DNA of 17,165 nt from Gp6-AA40 sp046765795 (GTDB lineage: Bacteria > Acidobacteriota > Vicinamibacteria > Vicinamibacterales > UBA2999): positions 1 to 17,165 of the forward strand of contig JBKPRH010000496.1 in assembly GCA_046765795.1 (NCBI GenBank), read 5' to 3'. The translations under genes were made by a program, and so were the position numbers. The notes under the pieces were generated by a model. That model was given only the letters and a program-made list of their open reading frames with translations, was not told where the DNA came from and did not search any database. This document shows, one piece after another, positions 14,379 through 17,165 of the stretch; within the stretch, counting starts at the first letter, position 1; every line of letters starts with the position of its first letter.

Positions 14379-15760
14379 GCCTCTTCGACGACGAAGACGA
14401 AGGCCGTAGAGGCGCGTCTTCAGACGCGCCTTCAGCAGCGGCCGGTACGCCGCTCGCGGAACGCGTGCGTCCGCGCACACTCGACGAGATCGTCGGGCAA
14501 GAGGAGATCCTCGCGCCTGGCAAGCCACTGCGCGAAGCCATCGAGCGTGACTTGCTCCAGTCGATCATCCTCTGGGGTCCGCCGGGCACCGGAAAGACCA
14601 CGCTGGCTCGCGTGATCGCCGACGCGACGCAGGCACACTTCATCCCATTCAGCGCCGTCCTCTCGGGCATCAAAGAGATCAAAGAGGTCATGGCCACGGC
14701 GCAAGATCGGCGTCGCCGCATGGGACGCCGGACGATCGTCTTCGTGGACGAGATCCATCGCTTCAACAAGGCGCAACAGGACGCGTTCCTCCCCCGCGTC
14801 GAAGCCGGCGACATCGTCTTGATCGGCGCGACGACGGAGAATCCGTCGTTCGAGGTGAACGCCGCGCTCTTGTCACGATCGAAAGTGTTCGTGCTGAAAG
14901 CGCTGTCGGCGGATGCCATCGAAGGGATCCTGCGGCGCGCGTTGACAGACAAGGAGCACGGACTCGGTTCGCTCGACATCAACGTCACCGACGAGGCGAT
15001 CGCGGCCATCGCCCGCTTCGCCAATGGTGACGCACGTTCGGCGCTCAACCTGCTGGAGTTTGCAGCCGGTTCAGCGCCGATGGATCCCGAGACGATGGTC
15101 CGGCAACTCGGGCTCGAGCAACTCGATCAATCGATTCAACGACGCGCCCTGCTCTACGACAAGGGCGGCGAGGAGCACTACAACCTCATCTCCGCGCTGC
15201 ACAAGTCGATGCGCAACAGCGACCCCGACGCGGCGGTGTATTGGGTGGCCCGCATGCTCGAGGCCGGCGAGGATCCGCTGTACATCGCGAGACGGTTGAT
15301 CAGATTCGCCTCGGAGGACATCGGCAACGCGGATCCGCAAGCGCTCACTGTCGCTGTCGCGGCGAAAGACGCTGCGCACTTTATCGGCATGCCAGAAGGC
15401 AACACCGCCCTCGCGCAAGCCGCGATCTATCTCGCGACTGCGCCGAAGAGCAACGCGGTCTACATGGCCTACAACGCCGCCGCGGCGGATGCACACACAG
15501 AGGCGGCCGAACCCGTGCCGCTTCACTTGCGCAACGCGCCGACGAAGTTGATGAAGCAACTCGACTACGGCAAGGGTTACGAGTACGCGCACAACGATCG
15601 CGAGGCGGTTACCGGCATGGACTGCCTGCCACCATCGCTCGCCGGTAAGACCTACTACGAACCGACCGAGCGTGGTTTCGAGAAGGAGATTAAACGGCGG
15701 CTCGAGGCGTGGGAGAAGATCAAACAGCAGCGAGCTACCGGATCGACCGGATCAAAGTGA
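14375..15760 (+). CDS. rarA: Replication-associated recombination protein A (RarA/MgsA AAA+ ATPase)
   Basis: RarA is an AAA+ clamp-loader-like ATPase that acts at stalled replication forks (Mgs1/WRNIP1 in eukaryotes). The 461-residue product has PLAERVRPRTLDEIVGQEE at the N-terminus, Walker A GPPGTGKT (68-75), Walker B IVFVDEIHRFNKAQQD, sensor 1 GATTENPSFEVN, the arginine-containing sensor 2 DARSALNLLE, and the MgsA tetramerisation region (SALHKSMRNSDPDAAVYWVARMLEAGEDPLYIARRL). The ATG overlaps the methylase stop. Residues 11-19 are encoded by a perfect palindrome with a REP-like GTAG start, in a linker that varies in the family. The 3' end overlaps the convergent Ada-like gene by 9 bp. Confidence 0.96.
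   Translation: MSLFDDEDEGRRGASSDAPSAAAGTPLAERVRPRTLDEIVGQEEILAPGKPLREAIERDLLQSIILWGPPGTGKTTLARVIADATQAHFIPFSAVLSGIKEIKEVMATAQDRRRRMGRRTIVFVDEIHRFNKAQQDAFLPRVEAGDIVLIGATTENPSFEVNAALLSRSKVFVLKALSADAIEGILRRALTDKEHGLGSLDINVTDEAIAAIARFANGDARSALNLLEFAAGSAPMDPETMVRQLGLEQLDQSIQRRALLYDKGGEEHYNLISALHKSMRNSDPDAAVYWVARMLEAGEDPLYIARRLIRFASEDIGNADPQALTVAVAAKDAAHFIGMPEGNTALAQAAIYLATAPKSNAVYMAYNAAAADAHTEAAEPVPLHLRNAPTKLMKQLDYGKGYEYAHNDREAVTGMDCLPPSLAGKTYYEPTERGFEKEIKRRLEAWEKIKQQRATGSTGSK
14406..14431 (+). repeat. REP-like palindrome inside the rarA coding sequence
   Basis: GTAG (14406-14409) is followed directly by a perfect inverted repeat, AGGCGCGTCT (14410-14419) and AGACGCGCCT (14422-14431), around TC. 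In RNA this would be a 9-bp stem with a UUCA loop. The GTAG-plus-stem layout is shared with the REP-like copies near argG. It encodes residues 11-19 of RarA, before the conserved domain, without breaking the frame. Confidence 0.65.
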
Positions 15761-16378
15761 CGCTGAGCGGTGAATGTCTGCTGAATAGCCAGCCGCGAGT
15801 GTTCGGACAACCGAAGCGGGCGTCAGTACCTGCACCGGATATTGGAGCGGCGCCGCCGGACGCACATAGCCACCGGCACTCCATCGTCGAAGTCCACCTG
15901 CCAGGATCAGATACGCCGTGCGGCCATCATCGGTGACAAACACTCCATCCGGCAGGTTCTCAATCGACATCCGCGACCTGCTGACCGCGTCAATCGGCGC
16001 AGTTCTTTCGCGGTGAATGGCCGCGTCCATGACAGTCGCGGCAGCACGCGACGAGCCGGCCAACTCAGGATTGGCTGTGGCCCACAGGTCGCGAAAACGG
16101 GTGAAACGTTCGCGCTGACATTCCGCGCAGGGCCGATGCCCCGCTGCCAACGCCGTCGCCTCGTCCAGGAAGAACAGCTCGGTGTAGTGGCCAGGCGTCA
16201 TCAGCTTGCGTTTCCGCCCCTTGAAGTCGAGCAGACAAATAATCCAGCGCGTGCCCTGGAACAGACGTCGGATGTTCTGCCGGTCGTCGTGCAGACAGCC
16301 GCGATTGCCAGTCAGCGTTCCGCGTGCTGAGACGGCAACAATGGAACTGAAGGGCGTGACGCGATTTTGCCGTGGCAT
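15752..16378 (-). CDS. Conserved protein of unknown function with an Ada-like CxxC segment
   Basis: I cannot assign a function to this 208-residue protein. Its middle part, WIICLLDFKGRKR then ELFFLDEATALAAGHRPCAEC (45-57 and 67-87), looks like the second half of the Ada methylphosphotriester zinc domain. That domain has an IxC element followed by a 'FF.t..eAlaaGfRPCkrC' stretch. C84 and C87 form the CxxC, and C28 or C48 could complete a site, but the second Cys of Ada's CxxxC is missing. The N-terminus (MPRQNRVTPF, ARGTLTGNRGCLHD) and the segment VFVTDDGRTAYLILAGGLRRWSAGGY look conserved-type, but I know no domain for them. The start is ATG 16378, with no good ribosome site. It lies 35 bp after the PLD gene, probably cotranscribed, and its 3' end overlaps rarA. 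Confidence 0.75.
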   Translation of the reverse strand: MPRQNRVTPFSSIVAVSARGTLTGNRGCLHDDRQNIRRLFQGTRWIICLLDFKGRKRKLMTPGHYTELFFLDEATALAAGHRPCAECQRERFTRFRDLWATANPELAGSSRAAATVMDAAIHRERTAPIDAVSRSRMSIENLPDGVFVTDDGRTAYLILAGGLRRWSAGGYVRPAAPLQYPVQVLTPASVVRTLAAGYSADIHRSASL

Positions 16379-16413
16379 GAAGTCGCTGCCACTGACACTC
16401 TACGGCACGTGGG

Positions 16414-17165
16414 TCACCGCGCGAATAGCTTCCGGTCGAGCTCCTTCTGCGATCCCGGCACGTAGAATCGCTCAAACCATGCGGGATCGCCGCTGATCGC
16501 TGTCGGCTTCTGGAGCTCCAACGGCTTGGGCGTCGTTGATTTCTTCGGGCCTGTGTTCGGCGTCTTCTTCTTTCCCGTCGCATTCTGCATGCGCAGCCGG
16601 AAGCTCAGATGATCGAACACTCGCAATGCTTCAATTGCATAGCCGATCGCCACCTTGCGGTCCTCGATCATGATCAGGTGATCGCCGTTATTCTTCTCAC
16701 CGGTCGGCGACAGATTCGACGAGCCCGTGAACACCTTTGCTGTCGGCAGATTGAAATCCGTCACCACGAACTTGTGGTGCAGGTTGATTCCACTTCCGCC
16801 ACTCCACTCGGTCTTGAACGGTTCGGGAGCGTTCTTGGCGAGATACGCGAAGTTCACCAAGCCGATTGAGCCATCCGGCTTCCGCATTTCCAGTCCGCCG
16901 GCTTTGTCAGAGATCCCGTAGCTGAAGATCGGCCGCGTCATCAGCCTGTCGAAGGCCTCCTTCGTCGGCCCGGATTGGATCTGATTGAGGAACGCGACGG
17001 CATACAACACCGACGAGGTGGCCTGGTCGACTGCACCCTTAATCGGGTTCAGCGTCAGGTCGGACGATGCATGCGGCGAGAAAGCGACATGTACTGGCGG
17101 TTTCCCCGGCACCTGAATGAGATGCCACTTCTTGGCCAGCGGATTTGTAGGGAAATCGGCGGGGT
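16414..17165 (-). CDS. Phospholipase D-family protein, 5' part beyond the window
   Basis: About 249 codons are visible and the frame stays open to the window edge (PADFPTNPLAKKWHLIQVPG precedes the in-frame GTG at 17112), so the true start lies outside. The visible part has one HKD motif, HHKFVVTDFNL...VFTGSSNLSPTG: histidine, lysine and aspartate as in PLD enzymes, plus the downstream GSxN. Two HKD motifs are normal, and the first would be upstream. PLD-family enzymes hydrolyse or transfer phosphodiesters (phospholipids, or DNA in Nuc-type enzymes); the substrate here is unclear. A Lys/Thr/Pro-rich linker (KKKTPNTGPKKSTTPKP) is followed by a short tail ending ELDRKLFAR. It lies upstream of the Ada-like gene on the same strand. 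Confidence 0.85.
   Translation of the reverse strand, partial: PADFPTNPLAKKWHLIQVPGKPPVHVAFSPHASSDLTLNPIKGAVDQATSSVLYAVAFLNQIQSGPTKEAFDRLMTRPIFSYGISDKAGGLEMRKPDGSIGLVNFAYLAKNAPEPFKTEWSGGSGINLHHKFVVTDFNLPTAKVFTGSSNLSPTGEKNNGDHLIMIEDRKVAIGYAIEALRVFDHLSFRLRMQNATGKKKTPNTGPKKSTTPKPLELQKPTAISGDPAWFERFYVPGSQKELDRKLFAR

Overview
The window is a GC-rich bacterial contig end carrying 15 protein genes packed at about 90 percent coding density. I found no rRNA, tRNA, CRISPR array, transposase or prophage. The likely source is an Acidobacteriota bacterium, perhaps of the Vicinamibacteria. That rests on a secreted VWA protein of the 'VWFA-related Acidobacterial' type, the GC-rich codon use, the short tandem and palindromic intergenic repeats, and a soil-type mix of housekeeping and secreted proteins. 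The assignment is an inference. Bases 1-34 are not genomic: they match the Illumina Nextera Read 2 transposase adapter exactly, so the contig breaks inside uvrB.

Layout. (1) 35-2559, minus: uvrB (cut at its 3' end) and a secreted VWA-domain protein, separated by a heptamer-based hairpin. (2) 2597-4074, plus: a TATAAT box, a possible 13-codon leader ORF and a TrkA_N-like/DHH phosphoesterase. It converges on a secreted SGNH hydrolase (4168-5544, minus). The 99 bp holding both stop codons form one palindromic array of 9-bp units. (3) 5700-9406, plus: a secreted phytase-like beta-propeller protein, argG, and a FISUMP-domain lipoprotein. The argG leader carries two REP-like hairpins in opposite orientation and a third hairpin over the start site. 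(4) 13502-9396, minus: a tight cluster of greA, a membrane patatin-like protein lacking the catalytic serine, a GNAT acetyltransferase and a TPR lipoprotein. (5) 13581-15760, plus: an rRNA/tRNA 2'-O-methyltransferase of the SpoU family overlapping rarA by 4 nt. A REP-like palindrome lies inside the rarA coding sequence. (6) 15752-17165, minus: a conserved protein with an Ada-like CxxC segment, and a PLD-family protein cut by the window end.

The genes cover DNA repair and replication restart (uvrB, rarA), transcription fidelity (greA), RNA modification and turnover (SpoU methylase, DHH protein), arginine synthesis (argG), and secreted or envelope proteins. They do not form a defence island or one recognisable pathway. 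The most unusual things are small: the 9-bp palindrome joining two stop codons, the REP-like family with compensatory stem changes and a copy inside rarA, the layered argG leader, the serine-less patatin, and the Ada-like orphan protein.
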